From the NCBI RefSeq assembly GCF_011057685.1, contig NZ_LNFY01000010.1, positions 186,001 to 250,000 on the forward strand: 64,000 nucleotides of DNA. Reading direction: 5' to 3'. Both the position numbers and the translations under genes were made by a program. The stretch comes from Thermotoga sp. Ku-13t (GTDB lineage Bacteria; Thermotogota; Thermotogae; Thermotogales; DSM-5069). Under the pieces are notes generated by a model. The model was not told where the DNA came from. It did no database searches and saw only the letters and a list, made by a program, of their open reading frames with translations. This document shows, one piece after another, positions 27,017-37,148 of this stretch. Position 1 is the first letter of the stretch. Each line of letters opens with the position of its first letter.

Positions 27017-27646
27017 GTGGGTCAGAAAGTACATCCGAAAGGATTCAGACTGGGGATAACTTCAGAATGGCAAGCAAGATGGTTCAACGAGAAGAATTAC
27101 GCGTTGTGGCTGAAAGAAGATGAAGAAATACGCAAACTGATCAAGGCAACTTACAATCAGGCAGGCATAAGCGAAGTTTTCATAGAGAGGCCTGACAACG
27201 AGACTGTAAACGTGATCATTAAAACTGCAAGGCCTGGAGTCATAATAGGAAAGAAAGGTGCCGAGATCGGCAAACTGAGAGAAGAATTGGAAAAGAAGCT
27301 GAACAGACGTGTCATTGTGAATGTGGAAGAAATAAAAACGCCCGAGCTCGATGCACAGCTTGTCGCTGAAAGCATTGCCACGAGGATAGAGAAAAGAGCT
27401 TCGCATAAGCGTGCAATGAAGAGGGCCATTTCGGACGCCATAAGAAAAGGCGCTTTGGGAATAAAGACAATGGTTTCGGGTCGTCTGGCTGGAGCAGAGA
27501 TTGCAAGGCGTGAATGGTACCTCAGAGGAAGGCTGCCTCTCCAAAAGATTAAAGCGATCATAGATTATGGAACGGCCAGGGCCGAGACAAAGTACGGTAC
27601 GATCGGCGTCAAAGTCTGGATTTACAAGGGTGATGCGCAGATTTGA
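27017..27646 (+). CDS. rpsC: 30S ribosomal protein S3
   Basis: 209 residues, starting at GTG 27017 with [20 protein letters not shown]. It contains a KH domain with [17 protein letters not shown] and the C-terminal [17 protein letters not shown] segment. S3 lies at the mRNA entry channel and contributes to helicase activity there. Gap to rplP is 18 bases. Confidence 0.98.
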   Translation: MGQKVHPKGFRLGITSEWQARWFNEKNYALWLKEDEEIRKLIKATYNQAGISEVFIERPDNETVNVIIKTARPGVIIGKKGAEIGKLREELEKKLNRRVIVNVEEIKTPELDAQLVAESIATRIEKRASHKRAMKRAISDAIRKGALGIKTMVSGRLAGAEIARREWYLRGRLPLQKIKAIIDYGTARAETKYGTIGVKVWIYKGDAQI

Positions 27647-27664
27647 AACAGGGAGGGAAAGAAG

Positions 27665-28093
27665 ATGTTGATGCCAAAAAGGGTCAAATACAGAAAGCAG
27701 CAACGAGGACGTCTCAAAGGTGAAGCGAAATGTGGAACAACTGTCGCTTTTGGCGAATGGGGTTTGAAGGCACTCGCTCCTTCCTGGCTCACCGCTCAAC
27801 AGATAGAGGCTGGTAGGATCGCAATCATGAGGGTTCTGAAAAAAGGTGGAAAACTCTGGATCAGAGTGTTTCCAGACAAGCCTTACACGAAAAAGCCAGC
27901 CGAGTCCAGGATGGGTAAAGGAAAGGGTAACGTTGAGGGCTGGGTTTGCCCGGTCAAGCCTGGAAAAATCATATACGAGATCGCGGGTGTGGATGAGCAA
28001 ACAGCCAGGGAAGCCCTCGAATATGCTGCGTCCAAGTTACCGATACCTACGAAGATAGTCTCAAGGACCTCCTTCGGGGGTGAAGCAGTATGA
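27665..28093 (+). CDS. rplP: 50S ribosomal protein L16
   Basis: 142 residues; [19 protein letters not shown] and the conserved ARIAIMR-like and [20 protein letters not shown] segments identify it. L16 helps position tRNA in the A and P sites. The start could be ATG 27665 or ATG 27671. Its end overlaps rpmC by 4 bases. Confidence 0.97.
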   Translation: MLMPKRVKYRKQQRGRLKGEAKCGTTVAFGEWGLKALAPSWLTAQQIEAGRIAIMRVLKKGGKLWIRVFPDKPYTKKPAESRMGKGKGNVEGWVCPVKPGKIIYEIAGVDEQTAREALEYAASKLPIPTKIVSRTSFGGEAV

Positions 28094-28290
28094 AAGCGGC
28101 AGAAATCAGAAACTACAGCGACGAAGAATTGAAAAAGCTTTTGGAAGAAAAGAAAAGGCAGCTCATGGAGTTGAGATTTCAACATGCGATGGGCCAGCTG
28201 AGAAACACTTCTCTGATTGAAGAAACCAAAAGAGACATAGCGAGGATCAAAACAATACTCCGTGAACGAGAGCTCGGAATAAGGAGGTAA
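28090..28290 (+). CDS. rpmC: 50S ribosomal protein L29
   Basis: 66 residues, two helices: [20 protein letters not shown] and [20 protein letters not shown]. Its normal size and place between L16 and S17 confirm it. L29 lies next to L23 at the tunnel exit. It starts within the rplP stop. Confidence 0.96.
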   Translation: MKAAEIRNYSDEELKKLLEEKKRQLMELRFQHAMGQLRNTSLIEETKRDIARIKTILRERELGIRR

Positions 28291-28296
28291 TGAACG

Positions 28297-28584
28297 ATGC
28301 CGAGAAAACGTTTGATAGGTGTTGTGGTCAGTGACAAGATGGATAAAACCGTGGTTGTGAAAGTTACAAGGAGGTTCGAACATCCCGTTTATAAAAAGCA
28401 CATCGAGCGTTCGAAGAAGTACCATGCTCACGATGAGCACAATGAATGCAAGGTCGGAGACGTTGTACTCATAGAGGAAACGCGACCGTTGAGCAAGACG
28501 AAAAGATGGAGAGTTGTTGAGATACTCCAGCGAGCTTTTCAAGTTGAAAAAATGCCCGAGATTGAGGAGAGTGATCAGGCATGA
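28297..28584 (+). CDS. rpsQ: 30S ribosomal protein S17
   Basis: 95 residues, an OB-fold protein with [20 protein letters not shown] and [20 protein letters not shown]. It is about ten residues longer than the E. coli form because of an acidic C-terminal tail ([11 protein letters not shown]). S17 binds 16S rRNA early in assembly. Its end overlaps rplN by 4 bases. Confidence 0.97.
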   Translation: MPRKRLIGVVVSDKMDKTVVVKVTRRFEHPVYKKHIERSKKYHAHDEHNECKVGDVVLIEETRPLSKTKRWRVVEILQRAFQVEKMPEIEESDQA

Positions 28585-28949
28585 TCCAGACGGAAAGTTA
28601 TCTCAACGTCGCGGACAACTCGGGTGCAAAGGTTTTAAGGGTCATAAGAGTCCTTGGAGGTCATCACAAGAAATACGGAACCGTGGGTGACATCGTTGTG
28701 TGTTCTGTCAGGGATGTCGTACCCAACACTGGTATTAAAAAAGGTGAGATCGTCAAAGCGGTGATAGTCCGAACAAGGAAACCCATAAGGAGACCCGATG
28801 GGAGTTATATAAGGTTTGACGACAACGCAGCAGTTCTGCTCGATAAATTCAATGAACCCAGAGGGACACGTGTCTTCGGACCGGTAGCCAGAGAGATTCG
28901 TGAGAAAGGTTACATGAAGATCATATCTCTGGCACCAGAGGTCCTCTGA
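28581..28949 (+). CDS. rplN: 50S ribosomal protein L14
   Basis: 122 residues, the standard length. [20 protein letters not shown] and [16 protein letters not shown] are highly conserved. L14 is at the subunit interface and is the target of the silencing factor RsfS. It starts inside the rpsQ stop (ATGA). Confidence 0.98.
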   Translation: MIQTESYLNVADNSGAKVLRVIRVLGGHHKKYGTVGDIVVCSVRDVVPNTGIKKGEIVKAVIVRTRKPIRRPDGSYIRFDDNAAVLLDKFNEPRGTRVFGPVAREIREKGYMKIISLAPEVL

Positions 28950-28963
28950 GAGGTGAAAAGAAG

Positions 28964-29281
28964 ATGCGAATAAAACGAGATGATCTGGTTCAAGTCATTT
29001 CAGGTAAGGACAAGGGTAAGAGAGGAAAAGTTCTCAAGGTAATACCGAAGGAGAACAAGGTCATAGTCCAGGGAGTCAACATAGTTAAGAAGCACCAGAG
29101 ACCAATACCCCAGCTGAGGGAAGGAGGCATCATAGAAAGGGAAGCACCAATTTATGCTTGCAAAGTCATGGTTGTGTGTCCAAGCTGTGACAGACCAACG
29201 CGCGTCGGTATGAAATTCCTGGAGGACGGTACAAAGGTTAGATTCTGCAAAAAATGTGGCGAGATCATCGATAAGGTGTGA
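28964..29281 (+). CDS. rplX: 50S ribosomal protein L24 with C-terminal zinc ribbon
   Basis: 105 residues. The KOW motif near the N-terminus reads [16 protein letters not shown]. The C-terminal third holds two CxxC pairs (CPSC and CKKC), which form a zinc ribbon kept in some thermophiles and Gram-positive bacteria but lost in E. coli. L24 starts large-subunit assembly. Its end overlaps the ribosome site region of rplE. Confidence 0.97.
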   Translation: MRIKRDDLVQVISGKDKGKRGKVLKVIPKENKVIVQGVNIVKKHQRPIPQLREGGIIEREAPIYACKVMVVCPSCDRPTRVGMKFLEDGTKVRFCKKCGEIIDKV

Positions 29282-29295
29282 GGAGGAATCCAAAA

Positions 29296-29844
29296 ATGGC
29301 ACAGTATGTACCTTTGAAAGAAAGATATGAAAAGGAAGTAGTACCTATACTGATGAAAGAGTTTGGATACAAGAACATTCACCAGGTTCCAAGATTGGAA
29401 AAGATCGTTATAAACATGGGCATCGGTGAAGGTGCTCGAAACGCCGATCTACTCATGAAACACATGAACGAATTGGCGGCTATCGCCGGTCAAAAGCCCG
29501 TCATTACGAAAGCCAAGAAGAGCATTTCTAACTTCAAGATAAGAAAGGGCATGAACATAGGACTCAAGGTAACGCTTCGTGGCTTAAGGATGTGGAACTT
29601 TCTCTACAAACTCGCCAACATAGCCTTACCAAAAGTCAGGGACTTTCGAGGGTTGAACCCTGATTCTTTCGACGGTAGGGGTAACTACAGTTTTGGTCTG
29701 AGCGAACAATTCGTTTTTCCTGAAATAACCCCCGACCAGGCGACGAGAGTTCAGGGTATGGACATCACCATAGTCACAACGGCCAAGACCGACAGGGAAG
29801 CGAAGAGATTGTTGGAACTGCTCGGACTGCCTTTCAGAAAGTGA
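29296..29844 (+). CDS. rplE: 50S ribosomal protein L5
   Basis: 182 residues from ATG 29296 ([17 protein letters not shown]), behind GAGGAGG; an in-frame ATG at 29278 overlaps rplX and is less likely. It has [33 protein letters not shown] and the P-site loop region. L5 binds 5S rRNA and contacts P-site tRNA. Confidence 0.97.
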   Translation: MAQYVPLKERYEKEVVPILMKEFGYKNIHQVPRLEKIVINMGIGEGARNADLLMKHMNELAAIAGQKPVITKAKKSISNFKIRKGMNIGLKVTLRGLRMWNFLYKLANIALPKVRDFRGLNPDSFDGRGNYSFGLSEQFVFPEITPDQATRVQGMDITIVTTAKTDREAKRLLELLGLPFRK

Positions 29845-29857
29845 GGAGGAGATAAGG

Positions 29858-30043
29858 ATGCCAAGAAAGGGATTGATAGAAAGATGGAAGAAACCAAAGA
29901 AATTCAAAGTTCGCGAATACACCAGGTGTGTCATGTGCGGAAGGGCCAAATCCGTTTACAGGGAATTCGGTCTGTGCAGGGTCTGCTTCAGGAAAATGGC
30001 GCTGGAAGGTAAGCTCCCGGGTGTCAGGAAGGCAAGTTGGTGA
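29858..30043 (+). CDS. rpsN: 30S ribosomal protein S14, zinc-binding (type Z)
   Basis: 61 residues, the short zinc-containing form. The four ligands are Cys24, Cys27, Cys40 and Cys43 ([15 protein letters not shown]). S14 joins the 30S head late in assembly with S3 and S10. The gene lies between rplE and rpsH in the spc section. Confidence 0.98.
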   Translation: MPRKGLIERWKKPKKFKVREYTRCVMCGRAKSVYREFGLCRVCFRKMALEGKLPGVRKASW

Positions 30044-30058
30044 AGGGGAGGGAGAACA

Positions 30059-30463
30059 ATGTGGAGTGATCCGATAGCCGATATGCTCACGCGAATCAGG
30101 AACGCCAACATCGTATTCAAAGAGTACGTCGACGTGCCAGCTTCGAATTTGAAGCGTGCGATCTGTGAAGTATTGAAACGTGAAGGTTTCATTCAGGACT
30201 ACAAATACATCGAAGATGGTAAGCAAGGCATCCTGAGGATACACATGAAGTACAAGGGCCTTCGGAAAAACCGTGAAAGAGTGATCCACGGAATCGTGAG
30301 GGTCTCAAAACCTGGCAGGAGAATCTATGTTACGAAAGATGAGCTGCCGAAGGTTAAGAACGGGCTTGGTATAGCGATATTAACGACTTCAAAAGGCGTC
30401 TTAACCGACAAGGAAGCCAGGGAACTCGGAGTCGGTGGAGAAGTCATCGCCTACATCTGGTGA
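30059..30463 (+). CDS. rpsH: 30S ribosomal protein S8
   Basis: 134 residues: [17 protein letters not shown] at the start and [33 protein letters not shown] near the end. S8 binds helix 21 of 16S rRNA and is the spc operon repressor in E. coli; whether that holds here is not visible. Its end is followed by a strong ribosome site for rplF. Confidence 0.98.
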   Translation: MWSDPIADMLTRIRNANIVFKEYVDVPASNLKRAICEVLKREGFIQDYKYIEDGKQGILRIHMKYKGLRKNRERVIHGIVRVSKPGRRIYVTKDELPKVKNGLGIAILTTSKGVLTDKEARELGVGGEVIAYIW

Positions 30464-30476
30464 GGAGGTGAAGATC

Positions 30477-31031
30477 ATGTCCAAGCTTGCAAAGAAACCG
30501 ATACCGATACCAGCTGGTGTCAACGTTCAGTTGGAAGCGGACACGATAACAGTTAAAGGGCCCAAAGGAACGTTATCACAAAAGTTATCCCCATATGTGA
30601 AGGTTGAAATAGAAGACGATAAGATCTGGGTTAGACAGAACGAGGAAAAGATGGTGAGGAGATCTTTCAGAAGGGTTTTGAAGATGTTCCAGGGTACCTA
30701 CTGGTCGTTGATAAGGAACATGATCGTTGGTGTGACAACCGGTTTTGAAAAACAACTCGAAATCATAGGGGTTGGTTACAGGGCGCAGGCGCAGGGAAAC
30801 AAATTGACGTTGCAGGTTGGTTACACACATCCTGTCGTCCTCGAGGCACCTGCAGGCGTGAGTGTCGAAACACCATCGCCGAACCTCATCGTTGTACGGG
30901 GAGCAGACAAACAAAAAGTTGGCCAATTTGCTGCGACGATCAGATCTTACAGAGAGGTCAATGTCTACACGGGTAAGGGTATCAAGTACAAGGACGAAGT
31001 GGTGAGAAGAAAAGAAGGTAAGAAAGCATAA
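30477..31031 (+). CDS. rplF: 50S ribosomal protein L6
   Basis: 184 residues from ATG 30477 ([19 protein letters not shown]), behind GAGGAGGTG; the frame is open back to 30435 within rpsH. Two repeated alpha/beta domains and the C-terminal [20 protein letters not shown] are conserved. L6 is near the sarcin-ricin loop and the GTPase-factor site. Confidence 0.97.
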   Translation: MSKLAKKPIPIPAGVNVQLEADTITVKGPKGTLSQKLSPYVKVEIEDDKIWVRQNEEKMVRRSFRRVLKMFQGTYWSLIRNMIVGVTTGFEKQLEIIGVGYRAQAQGNKLTLQVGYTHPVVLEAPAGVSVETPSPNLIVVRGADKQKVGQFAATIRSYREVNVYTGKGIKYKDEVVRRKEGKKA

Positions 31032-31045
31032 AGGGGGCATTTGAC

Positions 31046-31414
31046 GTGATAAAGAGAGAGGATCGAAACCTGAAGAGGATCAGAAGGCATCTCAGAATCA
31101 GAAAAAAGATCAAGGGTACACCAGAGAGGCCTCGTTTGGCTGTCTTCAGGAGTGAAAAGCACATCTACGCGCAAATAATTGACGATACGAAAGGTCACAC
31201 GCTCGTCGCGGCTTCCACGCTCGATAAAGAACTCCGTGGAAAGCTCGTAAAGACTTACAACGTTGAAGCGGCGAAGGAAGTAGGAAGACTGATAGCTCAA
31301 CGCGCATTGAGTTTGGGCATCAAGAAGGTCGTCTTCGATCGCGGTGGTTTCAAATATCACGGCAGGATCAGGGCACTGGCTGATGCGGCAAGGGAAGCAG
31401 GATTGGAATTCTGA
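31046..31414 (+). CDS. rplR: 50S ribosomal protein L18
   Basis: 122 residues, starting at GTG 31046. [20 protein letters not shown] and the C-terminal [20 protein letters not shown] identify it. L18 binds 5S rRNA together with L5. The N-terminal tail is rich in Arg and Lys. Confidence 0.97.
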   Translation: MIKREDRNLKRIRRHLRIRKKIKGTPERPRLAVFRSEKHIYAQIIDDTKGHTLVAASTLDKELRGKLVKTYNVEAAKEVGRLIAQRALSLGIKKVVFDRGGFKYHGRIRALADAAREAGLEF

Positions 31415-31427
31415 GGAGGTGTGAAGA

Positions 31428-31967
31428 ATGGTGGATGAAATACTGGAAGAAGAAATTATAAAGAAAGAATCCGAGGAGTTTGAAGAGCGTATCATTGAGA
31501 TAAGAAGGACAGCTAAGGTCACAAAAGGTGGAAAAACTCTCAGCTTCAGGGTTCTGGCAGTCGTAGGGAATAGAAAAGGCAAAGTGGGCATCGGAATAGG
31601 AAAAGCACGAGAAGTGCCGGATGCCATGAGGAAGGCGCTGAGTGCTGCCCGTTCGTCCCTGATCGATGTCCCGATCTACAGAGGCACGATACCGCACGAA
31701 GTCACCGCAAAACAGGATGCGTCTGTTGTTCTGCTGAAACCTGCTGCACCAGGTACGGGAATCATAGCTGGATCGGTCGTCAGAGCCGTTGTCGAGCTTG
31801 CAGGCATCCAGAACGTGCTCACCAAAGCACTGGGCTCGACGAATCCAGTGAATCTGGCGTTAGCCACTGTAAAAGCTTTGAAGAGTCTCGTCCCACCAGA
31901 TAAAGCGGCAAAGTTGAGAGATCTGAGTGTGAGGCAGGTCATTTACGGTGCAAAGAAGGAGGCTTGA
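31428..31967 (+). CDS. rpsE: 30S ribosomal protein S5
   Basis: 179 residues. A double-stranded-RNA-binding-like N-terminal domain has [20 protein letters not shown] and [16 protein letters not shown], followed by the C-terminal domain ending in [14 protein letters not shown]5 affects decoding accuracy and lies near the mRNA entry. It is preceded by GAGGAGGTG. Confidence 0.97.
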   Translation: MVDEILEEEIIKKESEEFEERIIEIRRTAKVTKGGKTLSFRVLAVVGNRKGKVGIGIGKAREVPDAMRKALSAARSSLIDVPIYRGTIPHEVTAKQDASVVLLKPAAPGTGIIAGSVVRAVVELAGIQNVLTKALGSTNPVNLALATVKALKSLVPPDKAAKLRDLSVRQVIYGAKKEA

Positions 31968-31970
31968 GCC

Positions 31971-32162
31971 ATGGAGAAACTCGTTGTGGAACTTATCAAG
32001 AGTCCAATTGGTTACAAGTACGATCAGAAAGCAACGTTGAAGGCACTCGGACTGAGGAAACTTCATGACAGGGTGATTAAGCCAAAAACACCGCAGATAC
32101 TCGGTATGCTCGAGAAAGTTAAACACTTAGTCAAAGTTGAAGAGATTTCGGAGGAGGAATGA
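31971..32162 (+). CDS. rpmD: 50S ribosomal protein L30
   Basis: 63 residues with [20 protein letters not shown] and [20 protein letters not shown], the typical compact L30. It starts 3 bases after rpsE, the usual place in the spc section. The GGAGGAGG at its 3' end is the ribosome site of rplO. Confidence 0.96.
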   Translation: MEKLVVELIKSPIGYKYDQKATLKALGLRKLHDRVIKPKTPQILGMLEKVKHLVKVEEISEEE

Positions 32163-32165
32163 AAC

Positions 32166-32615
32166 ATGGCGTTGAGGCTCGAAGATCTCAAGCCCACACC
32201 TGGCTCGGTGAAAAAGCCCAAGAGGGTTGGTAGAGGAATAGGTTCTGGCCACGGTAAGACATCCGGTAGGGGTCACAAAGGTCAAAAAGCCAGGGGCACG
32301 GGAAAGGTTCATCCTTGGCATGAAGGCGGACAGACGCCTTTGCACAGAAGGCTGCCAAAAGTTGGATTCAAGAGTTTCGTTCACAAGGACTACGCTGTGG
32401 TGAACTTGAGAACGCTCGAAGAAAAGTTCGAAGCCAACGAAGAAGTTACACCGGAAAAGCTGATCCAGCTCGGCGTGGTGAAAAAACTGAAAGATGGTGT
32501 GAAGATCTTGGGAGACGGCGAACTGACGAAACCCCTGATTGTGAAAGCTCACGCGTTCAGCGAGAGTGCGAAGAAGGCTATAGAAGCGGTCGGGGGAAGG
32601 GCAGAGGTGATCTAA
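32166..32615 (+). CDS. rplO: 50S ribosomal protein L15
   Basis: 149 residues. The glycine- and arginine-rich N-terminus ([20 protein letters not shown]) threads into 23S rRNA, and the C-terminal globular part ends with [15 protein letters not shown]. It lies directly before secY, with a one-base gap, as in most bacteria. Confidence 0.98.
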   Translation: MALRLEDLKPTPGSVKKPKRVGRGIGSGHGKTSGRGHKGQKARGTGKVHPWHEGGQTPLHRRLPKVGFKSFVHKDYAVVNLRTLEEKFEANEEVTPEKLIQLGVVKKLKDGVKILGDGELTKPLIVKAHAFSESAKKAIEAVGGRAEVI

Positions 32616-32616
32616 C

Positions 32617-33894
32617 GTGTGGAAAGCCCTTCGAAACGCGTTCAAGATACCTGAGCTACGCGACAGAATAGTTTTCACCATCCTGATCCTGATCGTTTTC
32701 AGACTGGGTGTTTACATTCCAGTACCTGGCATCAACATTCAGGCGTGGGCAGAAGCGTTCAAGCGTTTTGCAGGGACGACAGGGGGTATCGTCAGTTTCT
32801 ACGATGTGTTCACCGGTGGGGCTTTGGAGAATTTTTCGATCTTTGCGATGAGTGTTACTCCGTACATAAACGCTTCCATAGTTTTGCAGTTGCTCTCTTC
32901 TGTCATAACCAAGTTGCGCGATATGCTGAGAGAGGGCGAGGAAGGTAGAAAGAAATTTGCCAAGTACACACGCAATTTGACGATTGTGCTTGGTGCCTTC
33001 CAGTCTTTCGTTGTCTCGTTCAGCTTGGTGAGACAGAGCCCCGATATAGTTGCTTACGGTCTCAGTCCCATGGTGTTCGTGTTGATCTCCACCATTTCGA
33101 TGCTTGCCGGTACTATGTTCCTGCTCTGGTTGGGAGATAGAATCACGGAGAAAGGTATAGGCAACGGCATTTCGGTTTTGATCTTTGCTGGAATCGTTGC
33201 TAGATATCCCAGCTACTTTGGAAGCGTTTTGCTCGGGAATTTGAACCTGTTCGGCTGGATCTTTCTGATCGCAATAGCCGTTATAACGATTGCAGGTATC
33301 GTATACGTTCAGCAAGCAGAGCGAAGGATCACGATACAGTACGCAACGCGTGTCGTTGGAAGGCGCGTCTACGGTGGTGCCTCCACTTATATTCCTATCA
33401 AAGTGAACCAGGGCGGTGTGATACCAATAATATTCGCCAGCGCCATAGTGATGATCCCGGCAGCAATCGCCGAGATGACAGGAGTTCAGTGGCTTAGAAC
33501 TATTTTCTCCCCAGGCAACGCTTTGTACATAATACTTTACGGTCTGTTGGTGTTCTTTTTCACATACTTTTACAGTGTTGTTGTCTTCGATCCGCACGAA
33601 GTGTCTGAAAATGTGAGAAAATATGGTGGATTCATACCTGGTATTCGGCCAGGAAAGCCCACAGAGGAATACATCCAGCGCGTTTTGAACAGAGTCACGT
33701 TTTTGGGCGCCGTGTTCCTGGTAGTCATAGCGTTGTTGCCACATTTTGTCGAAGCGATCACCAGAGTCAACATCGTCATTGGCGGAACGTCCACACTGAT
33801 AGCAGTCGGTGTTGCGCTCGATGTAGTGCAGCAGATGGAAGCCCACATGATCATGAGGCATTACGAAGGGTTCGTCAAGAAAGGGTTGAAATGA
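32617..33894 (+). CDS. secY: Preprotein translocase subunit SecY
   Basis: 425 residues with ten membrane segments, starting at GTG 32617. Conserved regions include RLGVYIPVPGI, the plug region with GGALENFSIFAMSVTPYINAS, GNGISVLIFAGI and the cytoplasmic loop with GFIPGIRPGKPTEEYI. SecY is the protein-conducting channel in the inner membrane and works with SecE, SecG and SecA. Its stop overlaps the start region of adk. Confidence 0.98.
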   Translation: MWKALRNAFKIPELRDRIVFTILILIVFRLGVYIPVPGINIQAWAEAFKRFAGTTGGIVSFYDVFTGGALENFSIFAMSVTPYINASIVLQLLSSVITKLRDMLREGEEGRKKFAKYTRNLTIVLGAFQSFVVSFSLVRQSPDIVAYGLSPMVFVLISTISMLAGTMFLLWLGDRITEKGIGNGISVLIFAGIVARYPSYFGSVLLGNLNLFGWIFLIAIAVITIAGIVYVQQAERRITIQYATRVVGRRVYGGASTYIPIKVNQGGVIPIIFASAIVMIPAAIAEMTGVQWLRTIFSPGNALYIILYGLLVFFFTYFYSVVVFDPHEVSENVRKYGGFIPGIRPGKPTEEYIQRVLNRVTFLGAVFLVVIALLPHFVEAITRVNIVIGGTSTLIAVGVALDVVQQMEAHMIMRHYEGFVKKGLK

Positions 33895-33895
33895 A

Positions 33896-34549
33896 ATGAG
33901 GATCGTTCTGCTCGGCGCACCCGGAGCTGGAAAAGGTACACTGGCAAAGGATTTGGTCAAGTTGCTCGGTGTACCTCACATTTCAACGGGGGATATGTTC
34001 AGGGAAGCCGTTGCATCCGGATCGGAGCTGGGTAAGCAGGTCGAGCAAATCATGAAGTCGGGTGCACTCGTGCCGGACGAAATAGTGAACGAACTGGTGA
34101 AGGAAAGGATATCCAAAGCCGATTGCAGGGACGGTTTCATATTCGACGGATACCCACGTACGGTCCAGCAAGCGTATGCCTTCGACGAGATGTTGAAAGA
34201 AATGGGTCAGAAAATCGACGCAGTAATCTATTTGAAAGTGAGCGAAGATGTTGCTGTCAGGAGATTGACAAGCAGAAGGATTTGTCCCAGGTGCGGTAAA
34301 ATTTATAACTTGTTGTCGATGCCTCCGAAGAACAACGAGACTTGTGACGACTGTGGTATCAAGTTGATCCAGCGCGGCGACGATAAAGAGGATGTCGTCA
34401 GAAACAGGTTCAAGGTTTACAGCAATCAGACGGTTCCTTTGATCGATTACTACAAGAGCAAAGACGTTCTGATAGAGATCAATGCTGAAGAAGATCATCG
34501 AATCGTCGTCGAGAAGGTCATGAAAATGCTCGGAAAGGTGAGAGCTTGA
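33896..34549 (+). CDS. adk: Adenylate kinase
   Basis: 217 residues. P-loop GAPGAGKGT at residues 7-15, the NMP domain with STGDMFREAV and the FDGYPRTVQQA motif are all present. The LID carries a four-cysteine zinc site (CPRC and CDDC), common in Gram-positive and thermophilic enzymes. It interconverts ATP plus AMP with two ADP. It lies between secY and map in the usual spc arrangement, overlapping map by 4 bases. Confidence 0.97.
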   Translation: MRIVLLGAPGAGKGTLAKDLVKLLGVPHISTGDMFREAVASGSELGKQVEQIMKSGALVPDEIVNELVKERISKADCRDGFIFDGYPRTVQQAYAFDEMLKEMGQKIDAVIYLKVSEDVAVRRLTSRRICPRCGKIYNLLSMPPKNNETCDDCGIKLIQRGDDKEDVVRNRFKVYSNQTVPLIDYYKSKDVLIEINAEEDHRIVVEKVMKMLGKVRA

Positions 34550-35301
34550 TCAGGATCAAATCCCCTCAGGAGATTGAAAGAATGAGAGTTGCGTGCAAAG
34601 CTGTAGCATTAGTCCTTGATGATATCGGAAAAATCGTTGTGGATGGAGCCACGGCGGCTGATGTGGAGGACTTTGTGAATAAGGCATTCAGGGAACTCAA
34701 AGTCAAACCAGCTTTCAAAGGTTACAGGGGATACAAGTACGCAACTTGCGTGTCGATCAACGAGGAGATCTTGCACGGAGCACCTTTGAAGAGGAAGGTT
34801 TTTAAAAAAGGAGACATAGTTTCTGTGGACGTTGGAGCAATCTACGAAGGTTATTACGGTGACGGTGCGAAGACCTACTGTGTTGGCGAGGTTGACGAGA
34901 TTGCGAGAAAGCTGGTGGATACAACGAAACAGGCTCTGGAAAAAGCCATATCTTTCGCGAGGAAGGGGTACAGGGTTGGAGATATATCCTACACAATACA
35001 GAGCGTTGTGGAAGCTGCAGGTTTCAACGTCATAAGAGACTACGTAGGACATGGAGTTGGAAAACAGTTGCACGAAGAGCCCGAGGTGCCGAACTACGGC
35101 AAACCTGGCACGGGGATCGCACTCGTTTCCGGAATGACTCTGGCGATAGAAGTGATGGCGTGCGAGGGAGACTACAAAACAGTTCTACTCGACGATGGTT
35201 GGACTGTGGTCATGGCTGATGGAAAAAGGAGTGCACACTTCGAACACACAGTGCTCATACGAGAAGACGGCGCAGAAGTTTTGACAAGCAGCAAGGGGTG
35301 A
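34546..35301 (+). CDS. map: Methionine aminopeptidase, type I
   Basis: 251 residues of the pita-bread fold. The metal ligands can be traced: HGAPLKR supplies His, [18 protein letters not shown] two Asp residues, [12 protein letters not shown] another His, and later Glu residues lie in AIEVMA and HFEHTVLI. It removes the N-terminal methionine of new proteins at the ribosome exit. Starts inside the adk stop. Confidence 0.97.
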   Translation: MIRIKSPQEIERMRVACKAVALVLDDIGKIVVDGATAADVEDFVNKAFRELKVKPAFKGYRGYKYATCVSINEEILHGAPLKRKVFKKGDIVSVDVGAIYEGYYGDGAKTYCVGEVDEIARKLVDTTKQALEKAISFARKGYRVGDISYTIQSVVEAAGFNVIRDYVGHGVGKQLHEEPEVPNYGKPGTGIALVSGMTLAIEVMACEGDYKTVLLDDGWTVVMADGKRSAHFEHTVLIREDGAEVLTSSKG

Positions 35302-35305
35302 TGCG

Positions 35306-35569
35306 ATGCCTAAGGAAGATGTCATCAAAATGGAGGGTACCATCGTTGAGGCTCGCAGGAACGCGACTTTCGTCGTCGAACTGGACAACGGCTACCGAGT
35401 TCTGGCCCAGATCTCCGGGAGAATGAGAAAAAACTTCATCAAGCTCCTGCCTGGAGACAGGGTTGTCGTGGAGCTCTCCATATACGATTTGACCAGGGGC
35501 AGGATAGTTTACAGAAAGAAACTCGATAAAAAATCTGACGTAGATGAAGAAGAGGAAGAAAGGAGTTGA
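35306..35569 (+). CDS. infA: Translation initiation factor IF-1 with acidic tail
   Basis: 87 residues. The OB fold ([36 protein letters not shown]) makes up the first 72 or so, the normal IF-1 length. A further acidic C-terminal tail [14 protein letters not shown] is unusual. IF-1 binds the 30S A site during initiation. It lies between map and rpmJ. Confidence 0.95.
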   Translation: MPKEDVIKMEGTIVEARRNATFVVELDNGYRVLAQISGRMRKNFIKLLPGDRVVVELSIYDLTRGRIVYRKKLDKKSDVDEEEEERS

Positions 35570-35575
35570 TCAGTC

Positions 35576-35692
35576 GTGAAAGTCAGATCTTCTGTTAAGA
35601 AAAGATGTGAATACTGTCAGATCGTGAGAAGAAAGGGAAGAGTGTTGGTGATCTGCAAAGCGAACCCAAAGCACAACCAGAAACAGGGTTGA
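35576..35692 (+). CDS. rpmJ: 50S ribosomal protein L36
   Basis: 38 residues from GTG 35576: [19 protein letters not shown] and so on. Zinc ligands are Cys11, Cys14, Cys27 and His33, so this is the zinc-binding form. GGAG lies 10 bases before the GTG. It is in its usual place between infA and rpsM. Confidence 0.97.
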   Translation: MKVRSSVKKRCEYCQIVRRKGRVLVICKANPKHNQKQG

Positions 35693-35704
35693 GGAGGGAA
35701 ACAG

Positions 35705-36091
35705 ATGGCGCGCATCATGGGAGTTGAGTTGCCCGCGAACAAGAAATGCTTTGTTGCCCTGACGTACATATATGGCATTGGCAAGACACGAGCGCTGGAA
35801 ATACTCAAAAATACAGGAATTGACATGAACAAACGTGTGAAAGACCTCACCGATGAAGAGGTCAACAAGATAACGAAGTACATCCAAGATCACTTCAAAG
35901 TTGAAGGAGAACTGAGAGCCGAGGTGAACAGAAATATCAAGCGACTGATAGACATAGGTTGTTACAGGGGAGTGCGACACAAACTCGGCTTACCAGTTCG
36001 CGGGCAGAGCACACGTCACAACGCAAGAACGAGGAAAGGTCCGAGGCCAAGCAGGATCAAAACCAAGAAGAAGAAGGAACAAACCATCTGA
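35705..36091 (+). CDS. rpsM: 30S ribosomal protein S13
   Basis: 128 residues with [34 protein letters not shown] and the C-terminal [20 protein letters not shown] tail that reaches the P-site tRNA. It is preceded by GAGGAGGG and opens the alpha section (S13, S11, S4, RNA polymerase alpha, L17). Confidence 0.98.
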   Translation: MARIMGVELPANKKCFVALTYIYGIGKTRALEILKNTGIDMNKRVKDLTDEEVNKITKYIQDHFKVEGELRAEVNRNIKRLIDIGCYRGVRHKLGLPVRGQSTRHNARTRKGPRPSRIKTKKKKEQTI

Positions 36092-36111
36092 TGTCTTAGG
36101 AGGGATACACT

Positions 36112-36498
36112 GTGGCGAGAAGATCAGAGAGCAAGAAAAAGAGAAAGGTTCTCATCGATCGTGCGATCGTTCATATAAAATCTACATTCAACAACACGAT
36201 CGTCACACTGACCGACCAAGACGGCGCGGTGCTCACCTGGGCAAGTGGTGGAACGGTCGGTTTCGATGGAACCAGGAAAGGTACTCCATATGCTGCGCAG
36301 CTTGCAGCAGACAAAGTGGCGAAAGAAGCCCTGAGGATGGGCATCAAAAGAGTCGATGTGCTTGTGAAAGGACCCGGACCGGGTCGTGAAGCGGCGATAA
36401 GAACGTTACAGGCTGCCGGTTTGGAAATAGACACCATAAAGGACGTTACTCCGATACCTTTCAACGGTTGCAGGCCGAAGAAGAAGAGGAGAGTGTAA
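36112..36498 (+). CDS. rpsK: 30S ribosomal protein S11
   Basis: 128 residues from GTG 36112. It has the conserved [38 protein letters not shown] and the C-terminal [12 protein letters not shown]11 lies in the 30S platform by the E site. Ribosome site AGGAGGG. Confidence 0.98.
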   Translation: MARRSESKKKRKVLIDRAIVHIKSTFNNTIVTLTDQDGAVLTWASGGTVGFDGTRKGTPYAAQLAADKVAKEALRMGIKRVDVLVKGPGPGREAAIRTLQAAGLEIDTIKDVTPIPFNGCRPKKKRRV

Positions 36499-36513
36499 GA
36501 GGAGGGAAATTGG

Positions 36514-37143
36514 ATGGCCAGATACACTGGACCTGTTTGCCGTCTCTGCAGACGAGAGGGTATGAAGCTGTACTTGAAGGGTGAAAGGTGCTTCACGGAA
36601 AAGTGCGCGTTCGATCGCAGACCTTACGCCCCTGGAGAGCATGGAAGGAACAGGGGTAAGATGTCGCAGTACGCGTTCCAGCTCAGATCGAAACAGGTGA
36701 TGAAAAGGATCTATGGAATCTTGGAACGACAGTTCAGAAGATATTTCGATCGAGCTCTCAGTATGCCTGGCGACACTCGAGAGAACTTAGTTAGACTGGT
36801 AGAATCGAGACTGGACAACGTTGTCTTCAGAATGGGTTTCGCCATAAACAGGAGACAGGCAAGACAGCTCGTCAACCATGGGCATTTCCTCGTGAACGGC
36901 AAGAAGGTGAACATACCGTCTTACTTGCTCAAGCCAGGAGATGTTGTCGAAGTTAAGGAATCGAGTAAATCCCTCGAAGTCATAAAGAGATCCGTTGAGC
37001 TCGCCAAAGGTAGAACGATAGTACCGTGGATACAGGTAGACTTCGAGGCATACCGCGGCGTTTTCGAAAGGGCACCGAAGCTCGAAGAACTCACCGATCT
37101 GCCTGTTGATGTCCAAGCGATCGTAGAGCTTTACTCGAGGTGA
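36514..37143 (+). CDS. rpsD: 30S ribosomal protein S4 with zinc-finger N-terminus
   Basis: 209 residues. Cys9, Cys12, Cys26 and Cys31 form the zinc site found in many S4 proteins. The central S4 RNA-binding domain has [20 protein letters not shown] and [21 protein letters not shown]4 starts 30S assembly and in other bacteria represses the alpha operon. Confidence 0.98.
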   Translation: MARYTGPVCRLCRREGMKLYLKGERCFTEKCAFDRRPYAPGEHGRNRGKMSQYAFQLRSKQVMKRIYGILERQFRRYFDRALSMPGDTRENLVRLVESRLDNVVFRMGFAINRRQARQLVNHGHFLVNGKKVNIPSYLLKPGDVVEVKESSKSLEVIKRSVELAKGRTIVPWIQVDFEAYRGVFERAPKLEELTDLPVDVQAIVELYSR

Positions 37144-37148
37144 TGTGA

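Noticed and set aside
32656-33960. 434-codon minus-strand frame across secY
   Set aside because: Antisense of SecY with no recognisable domain and no ribosome site.
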